Below, in pieces: positions 1 through 8,175 of a stretch of 64,000 nt of DNA; positions within the stretch are counted from its first letter, which is position 1; each line of letters begins with the position of its first letter. The stretch spans positions 297,847-361,846 of the forward strand of contig NZ_VDND01000004.1 of NCBI RefSeq assembly GCF_007665395.1. The letters are read 5' to 3'. This stretch comes from Pseudomonas oryzihabitans. GTDB lineage: Bacteria; Pseudomonadota; Gammaproteobacteria; Pseudomonadales; Pseudomonadaceae. A model generated the notes under the pieces. The model did not search any database. It worked only from the letters and a program-made list of their open reading frames with translations, and was not told where the DNA came from. Position numbers and translations under genes: made by a program.

Positions 1-606
1 CGCGGCCGGGAACGGCCGCCGCCGCCGCCCGCCGCCCAGGAAGGGCAGGGCCGGGTCGCCTATGCCGATGCCCGCCAGCACCGCGACATCCTGCAGGCGC
101 TGATCCGCGCCCTGGTCGGAGGTCGCGAACGCATCTGGTTCGCCACCCCCTATTTCCTGCCGACCTGGCGCGTGCGCTGGGCCCTGAGGCGCGCGGCGCG
201 CCGTGGTGCCGACGTACGCCTGCTGCTCACCGGACGGCACACCGACAATCCGCCGGTGCGCTTCGCCGGGCAGCGCTACTACCGCAGTCTCCTGCGCGCC
301 GGGGTGCGCATCTTCGAATACCAGCCGCGGTTCATCCACGCCAAGATGGTGCTGGTGGACAACTGGGTGAGCGTGGGTTCCTGCAACTTCGATCACTGGA
401 ACCTGAGGTTCAACCTGGAGGCCAACGTCGAGGCGGTGGACCGCGGTCTGAGCCAGGCGGTGGCGGCCAGTTTCGTCAAGGATTTCGCCGAGAGCAGGGA
501 AATTACCCTCGACTTCTGGCGCAGCCGGCCTTGGTGGCTGCGGGCGCGCGAGTGGCTGTGGGGCTCGCTGGATCGGTTGGTGATCGGTGTACTGGGGCGC
601 GGTTAG
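1..606 (+). CDS. Phospholipase D / cardiolipin synthase family protein (3' part)
   Basis: The frame is open from the first base, so the start lies outside the window and only the last 201 residues are seen. They contain one HKD catalytic motif, H-A-K-x4-D (H113, K115, D120 of the visible part), followed by the GSCNFD stretch typical of the second half of cardiolipin synthases. This family condenses phosphatidyl groups at the inner membrane. A second HKD motif should sit upstream. The visible end matches a ClsB/ClsC-type enzyme in layout, but the subtype cannot be decided without the N-terminus. A small hairpin (665-679, TCGTCC/GGACGA) lies between the stop and the next gene and may weakly terminate transcription. 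Confidence 0.85.
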   Translation, partial: RGRERPPPPPAAQEGQGRVAYADARQHRDILQALIRALVGGRERIWFATPYFLPTWRVRWALRRAARRGADVRLLLTGRHTDNPPVRFAGQRYYRSLLRAGVRIFEYQPRFIHAKMVLVDNWVSVGSCNFDHWNLRFNLEANVEAVDRGLSQAVAASFVKDFAESREITLDFWRSRPWWLRAREWLWGSLDRLVIGVLGRG

Positions 607-700
607 CAGCCCCGGAAGCCAGGTAGGGGTAACATGACCGATCCGGTGCGGTAGGCCGGACCCGTCGTCCCGCGGACGAGGCCAGACGAGTAACGCCTTA

Positions 701-2005
701 GTGCAGACTTTAGATAAACACCGCTTCATCGGTCTGGAGTGGCTCAGGTTCCTGATGGGTTTCTACGTGGTGGTCTACCACACCATCCATTTCTATCCCG
801 AGCGCAAGACCATTCCCCTGCTGGACGAGATCACCAGCATGGGTTTCTTCGCCACCAGCACCTTCTTCGTGCTCTCCGGCTTTCTGCTGGCCCATGTCTA
901 TTGCGGGCGCGGCAGCCTGCGCGAGCCCGCGCGCAGCTTCTGGGTCAAGCGTTTCGCCAATCTCTATCCGATCCACATCTTCGCCTTGCTGCTGGCGATG
1001 GCCGTGGTGACCTGGATCGGCGGCCTGGGCATACCGCCGGGCGCGGCCACGGCGAGCGTTCGCTTCGTGGTCTTCGACACCAACGAGCCGCTGGCCCGAA
1101 CCAATCCCGAGTTGTTCCAGCACTTCATGACCAATGGCGAGCTGGCGTTCAATGCCGTGCTGCAGCTGCTCATGCTGCAGGCCTGGAATCCCTACTACCT
1201 GACCTTCAACGCCCCGCTCTGGTCGATCTCGGCACTGTTCTTCTTCTACCTGACCTTTCCCAAGCTGGCGCCACGGCTGATGACCAGTGAACGTCCCTGG
1301 CACCTGTTGCTGCTGGTCTGGGCGCTCTACCTGATCCCGCCGCTGCTGGTGATCGTCCACCAGAACTACGGCATGCCCTTCACCGGCCTGTTGCAACGGG
1401 TGCCGTTGCTGCGCCTGCCGGAGTTCCTCGCTGGCATCCTGCTCTATGCGATCTTCCGCCGCCAGCACGAGCGCGGGCGGATGCCGTCGGAGCGGAGGCG
1501 AGTGCTGCTGGCGAGCTACCTGATCCTCAGCTTCGCCCTGGGTACGGCTTTGTTCACCCACGGGCCGAAGTTCTGGTACTTCCTCTTCCACAACGGCCTG
1601 TTCCTGCCTTCCCAGCTGATCCTGGTCTACCTGGCCGCCCTGGCGCAGGAGCCGGCCAATGCGCGCATCCGCCACTGGTCGCCGCGCCTGGGAGGGGCCT
1701 CGCTGTCGATGTTCGCCCTGCACGTGCCGCTGTCGGGCATCTACATGACCCTGGAACAGCTGATCGGGGGCGATCTCAAGGCCTGCCTGAACGGCAACCG
1801 CGAGGTCTGCATCGCCGCGGCCGGGGCCTATACCAACTCCATCGAGTGGTACTGGCTGTTCCTGCTGGCGGTGGTGGTGCTCTGCGTGCTGTTCCAGGAG
1901 CGGCTGGTGGTGCCGACCCGCAAGCGCATCCTGGCGGTGCTGCTGCCGCGCCTGGCGCCGCAGCAGAAACCACCCCAGGCTAGCGGCGGAAGCCTGCGGC
2001 CATGA
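701..2005 (+). CDS. Acyltransferase 3 family integral membrane protein
   Basis: A 434-residue protein with about ten hydrophobic segments. Near the N-terminus it has the E-W-L-R-F pattern and a nearby Tyr-His (R16, H27), the conserved Arg/His signature of acyltransferase-3 (OafA/NodX/ExoZ) proteins. These move acyl groups across the inner membrane to modify O-antigen, exopolysaccharide or other glycans. No SGNH domain follows, so this is the stand-alone form. The start is a GTG with a poor ribosome-binding site; an in-frame ATG at 755 would delete the conserved Arg, so the GTG is preferred. The substrate cannot be deduced because no glycan biosynthesis genes adjoin it. The 3' end overlaps the convergent next gene by 26 bases. 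Confidence 0.85.
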   Translation: MQTLDKHRFIGLEWLRFLMGFYVVVYHTIHFYPERKTIPLLDEITSMGFFATSTFFVLSGFLLAHVYCGRGSLREPARSFWVKRFANLYPIHIFALLLAMAVVTWIGGLGIPPGAATASVRFVVFDTNEPLARTNPELFQHFMTNGELAFNAVLQLLMLQAWNPYYLTFNAPLWSISALFFFYLTFPKLAPRLMTSERPWHLLLLVWALYLIPPLLVIVHQNYGMPFTGLLQRVPLLRLPEFLAGILLYAIFRRQHERGRMPSERRRVLLASYLILSFALGTALFTHGPKFWYFLFHNGLFLPSQLILVYLAALAQEPANARIRHWSPRLGGASLSMFALHVPLSGIYMTLEQLIGGDLKACLNGNREVCIAAAGAYTNSIEWYWLFLLAVVVLCVLFQERLVVPTRKRILAVLLPRLAPQQKPPQASGGSLRP

Positions 2006-2348
2006 CGAAGAAGCGGGCGTTCAGCGCCGCCAGCGGCTCGCGCAGCTGCTCCAGCTGATCGGCCGCGCCGAACACCTCGAAACGCTCCAGGGTGGCGATG
2101 GTCTGGGCCTGCTCCAGCAGATCGCCGACGTTGTCCAGGTGCGCCAGCAGCGCCTGGGCATCACGGTAGCCTTCGCGGCAGCGCGCCGTGGTGCCGTCGT
2201 AGCAGAAGCCGTAGTAGAGGCAGCCGGGTTCGTCGCGGGTGCGCTGCAGCATGGCCTCGCCCAGGCGCTTGAAGGCCTCGAGCTGCTCGGGCTGGACGGC
2301 GAACACAGGGGCCAGGCTGCAGACGGAATCGCTGGGATGGGTAGGCAT
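1980..2348 (-). CDS. Antibiotic biosynthesis monooxygenase (ABM) family small protein
   Basis: A 122-residue protein resembling ABM-fold quinol monooxygenases: a short alpha-beta ferredoxin-like domain with an E-P-G-C-L-Y-Y-G-F core and later a conserved E-G-Y-R-D. The longer frame begins at 2378, but ATG 2348 has GGAG five bases upstream and is the better start. Such proteins are usually dimeric and cofactor-free; many have no known substrate. The downstream end runs into the acyltransferase gene on the other strand. The fold assignment rests on motif resemblance only, so the function is left general. Confidence 0.6.
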   Translation of the reverse strand: MPTHPSDSVCSLAPVFAVQPEQLEAFKRLGEAMLQRTRDEPGCLYYGFCYDGTTARCREGYRDAQALLAHLDNVGDLLEQAQTIATLERFEVFGAADQLEQLREPLAALNARFFVMAAGFRR

Positions 2349-2421
2349 GGGAGCTCCGGAGTCAGGGATGGTCTGCATGCGACAGCGGGTACCGCGCCGC
2401 GCTCCCGGCCGCTGACGGACG

Positions 2422-2823
2422 TCAGGCGCCGACCTGGGCGATCCAGTCGTTGAGGTTGTAGTAGTTGGTCACCCGCGCCACCTTGCCGTCGCGGATCTCG
2501 AAGAAGGCCCCCACGGGCAACTGGTAGGTCTGGCCATCGGCCTCGGGCAGCCCGGCATCGGTGACCAGGTATTCACCGTGGATGACGAATTCGGCGGCGG
2601 CCCGCCGGCCACTGGGCTCGGCCAGCACCACCAGGTCGGTCAGGCGCTCGCGGTAGCAGCGATTCATGTGCGCCATGAAGGCGGCGAAGGCGGCCTTGCC
2701 CACCTGGCGCTCGCCCTGGTTGATGTCGTGGACGACATCCTCGGTGAGCAGCTCCAGGAAGATCTCCATGTCACCGGCGTTGAAGGCGGCGTAGTAGGCG
2801 TCGATGAGGTCGGTCGTGGTCAT
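2422..2823 (-). CDS. SnoaL / ketosteroid isomerase-like (NTF2 fold) protein
   Basis: A 133-residue protein with the pattern of polyketide cyclase SnoaL-like proteins: an N-terminal helix Y-Y-A-A-F-N-A-G-D, then D-V-V-H-D-I-N-Q-G-E, and near the C-terminus the typical F-F-E-I-R-D-G-K-V. The start ATG 2823 has AGGAG seven bases upstream; an in-frame upstream start at 2949 would run across the divergent acetyltransferase gene and lacks a ribosome-binding site. Members bind small hydrophobic ligands or act as isomerases or hydrolases. It lies next to the ABM protein on the same strand (73 bases apart), so the two may be co-transcribed. Confidence 0.75.
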   Translation of the reverse strand: MTTTDLIDAYYAAFNAGDMEIFLELLTEDVVHDINQGERQVGKAAFAAFMAHMNRCYRERLTDLVVLAEPSGRRAAAEFVIHGEYLVTDAGLPEADGQTYQLPVGAFFEIRDGKVARVTNYYNLNDWIAQVGA

Positions 2824-2928
2824 GGCGGCTCCTGTCGTTGGTGAAAAAGCGGCGTTGCCGGTGCATGGTAGGGTGCCTGGACGGCTCCGACATAGCCATT
2901 CACGTCCCTCGCTTAACCAGAAGAGTCC

Positions 2929-3516
2929 ATGGACATCCAACTTCTCCACGGCGCCGCGCTCGCGCCGCTGATTCCCGAGCTAGCCGCGCTGCGTATCGCC
3001 GTCTTTCGCGAATACCCCTATCTCTACGACGGTACCCTGGACTACGAGTCGCGCTACCTGCAGACCTACGCGGATTCCCCGGACAGCCTCTGCGTGCTGG
3101 TCCGCGATGCCGGGCAGGTGGTGGGAGCCGCCACCGCCCTGCCATTGGCGGACGAGACCGCGGAGTTCCAGCAGCCCTTTCTGGCCAGCGGCTGGCCAGT
3201 GGCGCGGATCTACTATTTCGGTGAGTCCCTGCTGCTGCCGGCCTATCGCGGACGGGGACTCGGCCGGCGTTTCTTCGCCGAGCGCGAGGCGCGGGCGCGG
3301 CAACTGGGGCGTTTCGCCTGGTGCGCCTTCTGCGCCGTGCAGCGCCCGGATGATCATCCGCGGCGTCCGGCGGGCTATCGGCCCCTGCACGGCCTCTGGC
3401 ACAGCGAGGGCTTCGCCGAGCATCCGGAATTGACCACCCAGTACCTGTGGCAGGACCTCGACGAGATCGTCGAATCGCCCAAACCCCTGACCTTCTGGCT
3501 CAAGGAATTACCATGA
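2929..3516 (+). CDS. GNAT family N-acetyltransferase
   Basis: A 195-residue GNAT-fold protein. The acetyl-CoA pyrophosphate-binding loop is seen as Y-R-G-R-G-L-G-R-R (about residues 106-114), preceded by the strand G-E-S-L-L-L-P. The stop codon overlaps the start of the next gene in an ATGA arrangement, so it is translationally coupled to the carbon-nitrogen hydrolase. GNAT plus nitrilase pairs are common in bacteria and suggest joint action on an amine or amide substrate, which the sequence does not identify. The ribosome-binding site (GAAGAG) is close to the ATG. Confidence 0.85.
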   Translation: MDIQLLHGAALAPLIPELAALRIAVFREYPYLYDGTLDYESRYLQTYADSPDSLCVLVRDAGQVVGAATALPLADETAEFQQPFLASGWPVARIYYFGESLLLPAYRGRGLGRRFFAEREARARQLGRFAWCAFCAVQRPDDHPRRPAGYRPLHGLWHSEGFAEHPELTTQYLWQDLDEIVESPKPLTFWLKELP

Positions 3517-4397
3517 TCCGCCTGGCCGCCTGCCAATACGCCATCGAACTGCTGGACAGCTGGAGCGCCTACGTCGCGCACCTGACCGCACTCTGCGAGG
3601 AAGCCGCCGCCGAGGGCAGCCAGCTCCTGCTGCTGCCCGAATACGCCGGCCTGGTGCTCAGCGGTCAGTTGCCCCCGGCCGAACGGGGTGATTTGCAAGG
3701 CTCCATCGCCGGCATCCAGCCGCTGATCCCGGCCTGGCGCGACCTTTGCGAGGGCCTGGCACGCCGGCTGCAGCTCTACCTGCAACCCGGTTCGCTGCCG
3801 GTGCTCGGGGACGATGGCCGCTACCGTAACCGCGCCTGGCTGTTCGGTCCCGAGGGCTGCCTGGGCCATCAGGACAAGCTGATGATGACCCGTTTCGAGC
3901 GGGAGGAGTGGCACATCGCCGGCGGCCGCGAGGGCCTGCGGATTTTCGACACCGCCTTGGGGCGCCTCGGCATCCTCATCTGCTACGACAGCGAATTCCC
4001 GCTCCTGGCGCGGCACCTGGCCGAGGCCGGCGCGGACCTGATCCTGGTGCCCAGCTGCACCGATACCGTCGCCGGTTTCCATCGGGTACGGGTGGGGGCC
4101 CAGGCGCGGGCGCTGGAAAACCAGTTGGCCGTACTGCAGTCGCCGACGGTGGGGCTGGCGCCCTGGTCGCCGGCGCTGGACGAGAATGTCGGTCGGGCCG
4201 GGCTCTTCGTGCCACCGGATCGCGGTATGCCGGCCGATGGCGTGATCGCCCAGAGCAGTGACCTGTGCCCCGAACTCAGCCAGTGGCTCTATGTCGACCT
4301 CGATCTGGACGAGGTGCGGCGGGTACGCACCAACGGCCAGGTGTTCATCCGCCGTGACTGGCCGGAGCAGTGGCAGGTATTGAAAGCCGGCCACTGA
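3513..4397 (+). CDS. Carbon-nitrogen hydrolase (nitrilase superfamily)
   Basis: A 294-residue nitrilase-superfamily amidohydrolase. The Glu-Lys-Cys triad is visible: E43 in L-L-P-E-Y, K122 in H-Q-D-K-L, and C157 in I-L-I-C-Y-D. These enzymes cleave non-peptide C-N bonds (omega-amides, carbamoyl amines) through a cysteine thioester. The start chosen is the ATG that overlaps the acetyltransferase stop; an in-frame start at 3447 would lie inside that gene. Co-expression with the GNAT protein is very likely. The exact substrate branch (Nit, carbamoylputrescine or other amidase) cannot be settled by eye. Confidence 0.88.
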   Translation: MIRLAACQYAIELLDSWSAYVAHLTALCEEAAAEGSQLLLLPEYAGLVLSGQLPPAERGDLQGSIAGIQPLIPAWRDLCEGLARRLQLYLQPGSLPVLGDDGRYRNRAWLFGPEGCLGHQDKLMMTRFEREEWHIAGGREGLRIFDTALGRLGILICYDSEFPLLARHLAEAGADLILVPSCTDTVAGFHRVRVGAQARALENQLAVLQSPTVGLAPWSPALDENVGRAGLFVPPDRGMPADGVIAQSSDLCPELSQWLYVDLDLDEVRRVRTNGQVFIRRDWPEQWQVLKAGH

Positions 4398-4400
4398 ATG

Positions 4401-4427
4401 AAAAAAGCCCAGCACTCAGGCTGGGCT
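4401..4427 (-). terminator. Rho-independent terminator of the fumarase gene
   Basis: A perfect 8-bp stem (AGCCCAGC/GCTGGGCT) with a 6-base loop, followed on the minus strand by a run of six T. It lies 19 bases after the fumarase stop. The plus strand has no T-run after the stem, so it should act mainly for the minus-strand gene. Confidence 0.85.
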
Positions 4428-4445
4428 CTGTCGGGCAGTGGCCGA

Positions 4446-5966
4446 TCAGATCTCGACAGCCAGGCTGTCGGCGATCTTCTTCTGCCACACCTGCGGACCG
4501 GTGATGTGCACCGACTCGCCACGGGTGTCCACGGCCACGGTCACCGGCATGTCCTTCACCTCGAACTCGTAGATGGCTTCCATCCCCAGTTCCGGGAAGG
4601 CCAGTACCTGGGCGCCCTTGATGGCCTGGGCCACCAGGTAGGCGGCGCCGCCGACGGCCATCAGGTAGACCGCCTTGTGGTCCTTGATCGCCTCGATGGC
4701 GATGGGGCCACGCTCGGACTTGCCGATCATGCCCAGCAGACCGGTCTGGTCGAGGATCTGGCGGGTGAACTTGTCCATGCGGGTCGCCGTGGTCGGGCCA
4801 GCCGGGCCGACCACCTCGTCGCCCACCGGATCGACCGGGCCGACGTAGTAGATGAAGCGACCCTTGAGGTCCACCGGCAGCGCCTCGCCCTTGTTGAGCA
4901 TGTCGACCATGCGCTTGTGGGCGGCGTCGCGGCCAGTGAGCATCTTGCCGTTGAGCAGCACGGTCTCGCCCGGCTGCCAGCTCTGCACCTCTTCCGGGGT
5001 CAGGGTGTCCAGGTCGACGCGGCGGGCGCTCGGACCGGCTTCCCAGACGATTTCCGGATAGGCGTCCAGTGGCGGGGCTTCCAGGGCGGCGGGGCCGGAG
5101 CCGTCCAGCACGAAGTGGGCGTGACGGGTGGCGGCGCAGTTGGGGATCATGCATACCGGCAGGGAGGCGGCGTGGGTCGGGTAATCCTTGATCTTGATGT
5201 CCAGCACCGTGGTCAGGCCGCCCAGGCCCTGGGCCCCGATGCCCAGCTGGTTGACCTTGTCGAAGATCTCCAGGCGCAGCTCTTCCAGGCGATTCTGCGG
5301 ACCGCGGGCCTTCAGCTCATGGATGTCGATGGCGTCCATCAGCGATTCCTTGGCCAGTACCGCGGCCTTTTCGGCGGTGCCGCCGATGCCGATGCCCAGC
5401 ATGCCCGGCGGGCACCAGCCGGCGCCCATGGTCGGCACGGTCTTGAGTACCCAATCGACGATGGAGTCGGACGGGTTGAGCATGGCCATCTTCGACTTGT
5501 TCTCGGAGCCGCCGCCCTTGGCCGCGACATCGATCTCCACGGTGTTGCCGGGGACGATCTGGTAGTGGATCACCGCCGGGGTGTTGTCCTTGGTGTTCTT
5601 GCGGGCACCGGCCGGGTCGGCCAGGATCGAGGCGCGCAGGACGTTTTCCGGCAGGTTGTAGGCGCGGCGCACGCCTTCGTTGATCATCTCGTCCAGGCTC
5701 AGGGTGGCGCCGTCCCAGCGTACGTCCATGCCGACCTTGGCGAAGACGGTGACGATGCCGGTGTCCTGGCAGATCGGCCGGTGGCCGGTGGCGCACATCC
5801 GCGAGTTGATCAGGATCTGGGCGATGGAGTCGCGCGCGGCGGCGGATTCCTCGCGCAGATAGGCCTCGTGCATGGCCTGGATGAAATCGACGGGGTGGTA
5901 ATAGGAGATGAACTGCAGGGCGTCGGCAACGCTCTGGATCAGGTCATCCTGCTTGATCACGGTCAT
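4446..5966 (-). CDS. fumA: Fumarate hydratase, class I
   Basis: A 506-residue class I (iron-sulphur) fumarase that interconverts fumarate and malate in the TCA cycle. The N-terminal alpha region carries candidate [4Fe-4S] cysteines in P-I-C-Q-D-T-G (C66), G-W-C-P-P-G-M and the C-M-I-P-N-C stretch; the C-terminal beta region follows in the same chain, as in single-chain FumA/FumB. The start ATG 5966 has AGAGGAG upstream; a longer frame to 6089 is not needed. The 231 bases to the next gene contain TATACT on the minus strand (6138-6143), a plausible -10 element. The class I form is oxygen-sensitive. Confidence 0.93.
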   Translation of the reverse strand: MTVIKQDDLIQSVADALQFISYYHPVDFIQAMHEAYLREESAAARDSIAQILINSRMCATGHRPICQDTGIVTVFAKVGMDVRWDGATLSLDEMINEGVRRAYNLPENVLRASILADPAGARKNTKDNTPAVIHYQIVPGNTVEIDVAAKGGGSENKSKMAMLNPSDSIVDWVLKTVPTMGAGWCPPGMLGIGIGGTAEKAAVLAKESLMDAIDIHELKARGPQNRLEELRLEIFDKVNQLGIGAQGLGGLTTVLDIKIKDYPTHAASLPVCMIPNCAATRHAHFVLDGSGPAALEAPPLDAYPEIVWEAGPSARRVDLDTLTPEEVQSWQPGETVLLNGKMLTGRDAAHKRMVDMLNKGEALPVDLKGRFIYYVGPVDPVGDEVVGPAGPTTATRMDKFTRQILDQTGLLGMIGKSERGPIAIEAIKDHKAVYLMAVGGAAYLVAQAIKGAQVLAFPELGMEAIYEFEVKDMPVTVAVDTRGESVHITGPQVWQKKIADSLAVEI

Positions 5967-6197
5967 GTACGCGCTCCTCTTGGCGGTTTCTTGCGTCTCG
6001 CCCACGGGCGGTGGCGAGACGGGCGCGCAATTCGGGTCGCACGGAACGGGCAGCGGAAGCGCCCGATCGGAGGGGTGGCCTGGGCACACTGAGAAAGGCC
6101 CACCCGGCCAGGGCGGCCGACCCGAGAGCGGCGCGGCAGTATAGCCTTTCAGGGGCCGGACGGCACGCCGCGCGGGACGAGGGTGGGCGATCAGCGC

Positions 6198-7172
6198 CTA
6201 GCGGCGCTCCAGGGTCTCGGGGTTGACCAGATCGGTCGGACGCTCACCGGTAAGGGCCGCGATGAGGTTGTTCACCGCTCGTTCCGCCATGGCGTAGCGC
6301 GTCTCGTGGGTGGCCGAGCCGATGTGCGGCAGGGTGACCACGTTGGGTAGTTCGAACAGCGGTGAAGCCTCAAGCGGCTCCTGGGTGTAGACGTCGAGGC
6401 CCGCGCCGCGGATCTGCCCGCTGCGCAGCGCCTCGATCAGCGCCGGCTCATCGACCACCGCGCCGCGCGCCAGGTTGATCAGGATGGCGCTGGACTTCAT
6501 CAACCCCAGTTCGCGGGCGCCGATGAGCTTCTCCGTGGCGGCCGAGAGGGGCACCACCAGGCAGACGAAGTCGGCTTCCTTGAGCAACTCGTCCAGCTCG
6601 CGGCGCTGGGCCCCCAGCTGCTCTTCCAGCTCGGGCTTGGGGCTATTGGCGGTATAGAGGATTGGCATGTCGAAGCCGAAGTGGCCGCGCTTGGCGATGG
6701 CGGCGCCGATACGGCCGGCGCCGACGATGCCCAGGGTGCGGCCGTGGATATCGGTACCGAAGTGTTCCTCGCCGATGCCCTTGCGCCAGAGCCCCGCCTT
6801 GACGAAGGCATCCAGCTCGGGAACCCGCCGGGCAGCGCTCATCAGCAGGGTGAAGCCGAGGTCGGCGGTGGTCTCGGTGAGCACGTCCGGGGTGTTGGTG
6901 AGCAGGATGCCGCGTCCGGTCAGGTAGTCCACGTCATAGCTGTCGTAGCCGACCGAGACGCTGGCGACGGCTTCCAGGGTGGTGGCCATCTCCAGCTCCT
7001 TCGCGCCCAGCTTGCGACTGGCGCCGATCAGGCCCTGGGCCTTGGCCGCGGCAGCGGCGAACAGGTCGATGTTGGCACTGAAGGGCAGCACCTCGACGCT
7101 GAAGTGTTCGCGCAGGCGTTCCACCAGGCTCTCGGGCAGGCGGTTGAAGACCACTACGTGCTTCTTGCTCAT
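6198..7172 (-). CDS. D-isomer-specific 2-hydroxyacid dehydrogenase (glyoxylate/2-ketogluconate reductase type)
   Basis: A 324-residue NAD(P)-dependent dehydrogenase of the GhrB/2-ketogluconate reductase group. The Rossmann motif G-I-V-G-A-G-R-I-G is seen, and the catalytic Arg (N-L-A-R-G), Glu (T-Q-E-P-L-E) and His (L-P-H-I-G-S) are all present. It reduces a 2-keto acid to the D-2-hydroxy acid; glyoxylate, hydroxypyruvate or 2-ketogluconate are the family's usual substrates. ATG 7172 with GAGG five bases upstream is preferred to the GTG two codons earlier. It follows the HAD phosphatase gene by 23 bases on the same strand, suggesting one transcript. Confidence 0.88.
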   Translation of the reverse strand: MSKKHVVVFNRLPESLVERLREHFSVEVLPFSANIDLFAAAAAKAQGLIGASRKLGAKELEMATTLEAVASVSVGYDSYDVDYLTGRGILLTNTPDVLTETTADLGFTLLMSAARRVPELDAFVKAGLWRKGIGEEHFGTDIHGRTLGIVGAGRIGAAIAKRGHFGFDMPILYTANSPKPELEEQLGAQRRELDELLKEADFVCLVVPLSAATEKLIGARELGLMKSSAILINLARGAVVDEPALIEALRSGQIRGAGLDVYTQEPLEASPLFELPNVVTLPHIGSATHETRYAMAERAVNNLIAALTGERPTDLVNPETLERR

Positions 7173-7195
7173 CGACACCTCGGATTGCGAAAAGA

Positions 7196-8059
7196 TTAAG
7201 CCAGGCCCGCCGCGGCGAAAAGCGGACGCTCGCCATGCTGGGTCAGCAACGCTTCGAGTCCCTCGCGGGTGGGCTCCTGGTTGAAGGCCAATCCCAGGGC
7301 TTCGCGGTGGATCCCGGTGGCGGCCAACCAGAGACAGTCGATCTCCGCGGCTACCGCGCCCGGCACGTCGGTCACCAGGGAGTCGCCGACGAACAGCAGT
7401 CGGCTGGCGCCCCGATCGGCCAGCTCCCGCGCGGCGCAGCGATAGGCGTAGGGATCGGGCTTGCCGTACCAGGTGACCGCGCCGCCCAGGTCGGCGAAGC
7501 GATCCGCCAGCTTGCCGGCCGCATAGAAGGGTAGACCCCCGGATACCACGTTACGATCCGGATTGGCGCACAGAAAAGGCTTGTCCAGCGCTCCGGCCAG
7601 CGGTGCGAAGCGGGCTTCCAGCTCGTCTTCCGGGAAGCTGCCGACGCCGAGGATGATCGCCGCCTGGCCGATGTCGTCGACGAAGCGCTCGCGGATCACC
7701 GCGGGCCAGCCCACTTGGCCGGTGCCGGGGCCGGACAGGAAGATGCCGCCCTGGGTGAAGGTGGGATCCTGCAGAAAGGCATCGATGGCCAACTGGCCGG
7801 AGGTGGTCACGCCGGCGAAGAGTTCACGCGGCACGCCCAGCTTGACCAGCTCCTCGGCCATGCCCTCGGCATCGCGCGAGGCGTTGCTGAGGAACCATAC
7901 CGGCTTGCCCTCGGCCGCCCGCCGCTCCAGCCAGGCGCGGGCACCGGGAAAGGTCTCGTAGCCGTCGATCAGCACGCCCCAGAGGTCGAGGATGAAGCCG
8001 TCGTAGGCGGCCAGGGCATCGTCCAGTTGATCGAGGCGGAGCAGGGTGGGAGAGGTCAT
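7196..8059 (-). CDS. HAD superfamily class IIA hydrolase
   Basis: A 287-residue HAD phosphatase of the class IIA group (NagD/phosphoglycolate phosphatase-like cap). Motif I is F-I-L-D-L-W-G-V, where the second Asp of the usual DxD is replaced by Trp, as in the subgroup defined by TIGR01459. Later motifs are S-N-A-S-R (motif II) and F-V-G-D-S-L-V-T-D (motif IV). Class IIA members dephosphorylate small metabolites. Its coupling with a 2-hydroxyacid dehydrogenase hints at clearing a phosphorylated hydroxy acid, which is inference. The ribosome-binding site is weak. Confidence 0.8.
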   Translation of the reverse strand: MTSPTLLRLDQLDDALAAYDGFILDLWGVLIDGYETFPGARAWLERRAAEGKPVWFLSNASRDAEGMAEELVKLGVPRELFAGVTTSGQLAIDAFLQDPTFTQGGIFLSGPGTGQVGWPAVIRERFVDDIGQAAIILGVGSFPEDELEARFAPLAGALDKPFLCANPDRNVVSGGLPFYAAGKLADRFADLGGAVTWYGKPDPYAYRCAARELADRGASRLLFVGDSLVTDVPGAVAAEIDCLWLAATGIHREALGLAFNQEPTREGLEALLTQHGERPLFAAAGLA

Positions 8060-8129
8060 GCAGCGGAATCCAGGGTCGAGAGAGGAAACGACAAGCCTAA
8101 CCGGTTTGCCGGAGGCCTGCCGAAAACGC

Positions 8130-8153
8130 AGACACCGGCCTGGGCCGGTGTCT
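8130..8153 (-). terminator. Hairpin terminator after the mannose-phosphate gene
   Basis: A perfect 10-bp stem (AGACACCGGC/GCCGGTGTCT) with a CTGG loop lies 22 bases after the stop of the minus-strand gene. It is followed on that strand by GCGTTTTCGG, a short T-run. It also separates this gene from the HAD phosphatase unit. Confidence 0.6.
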
Positions 8154-8175
8154 GTCTTGTCACGCTAGGCGAGGC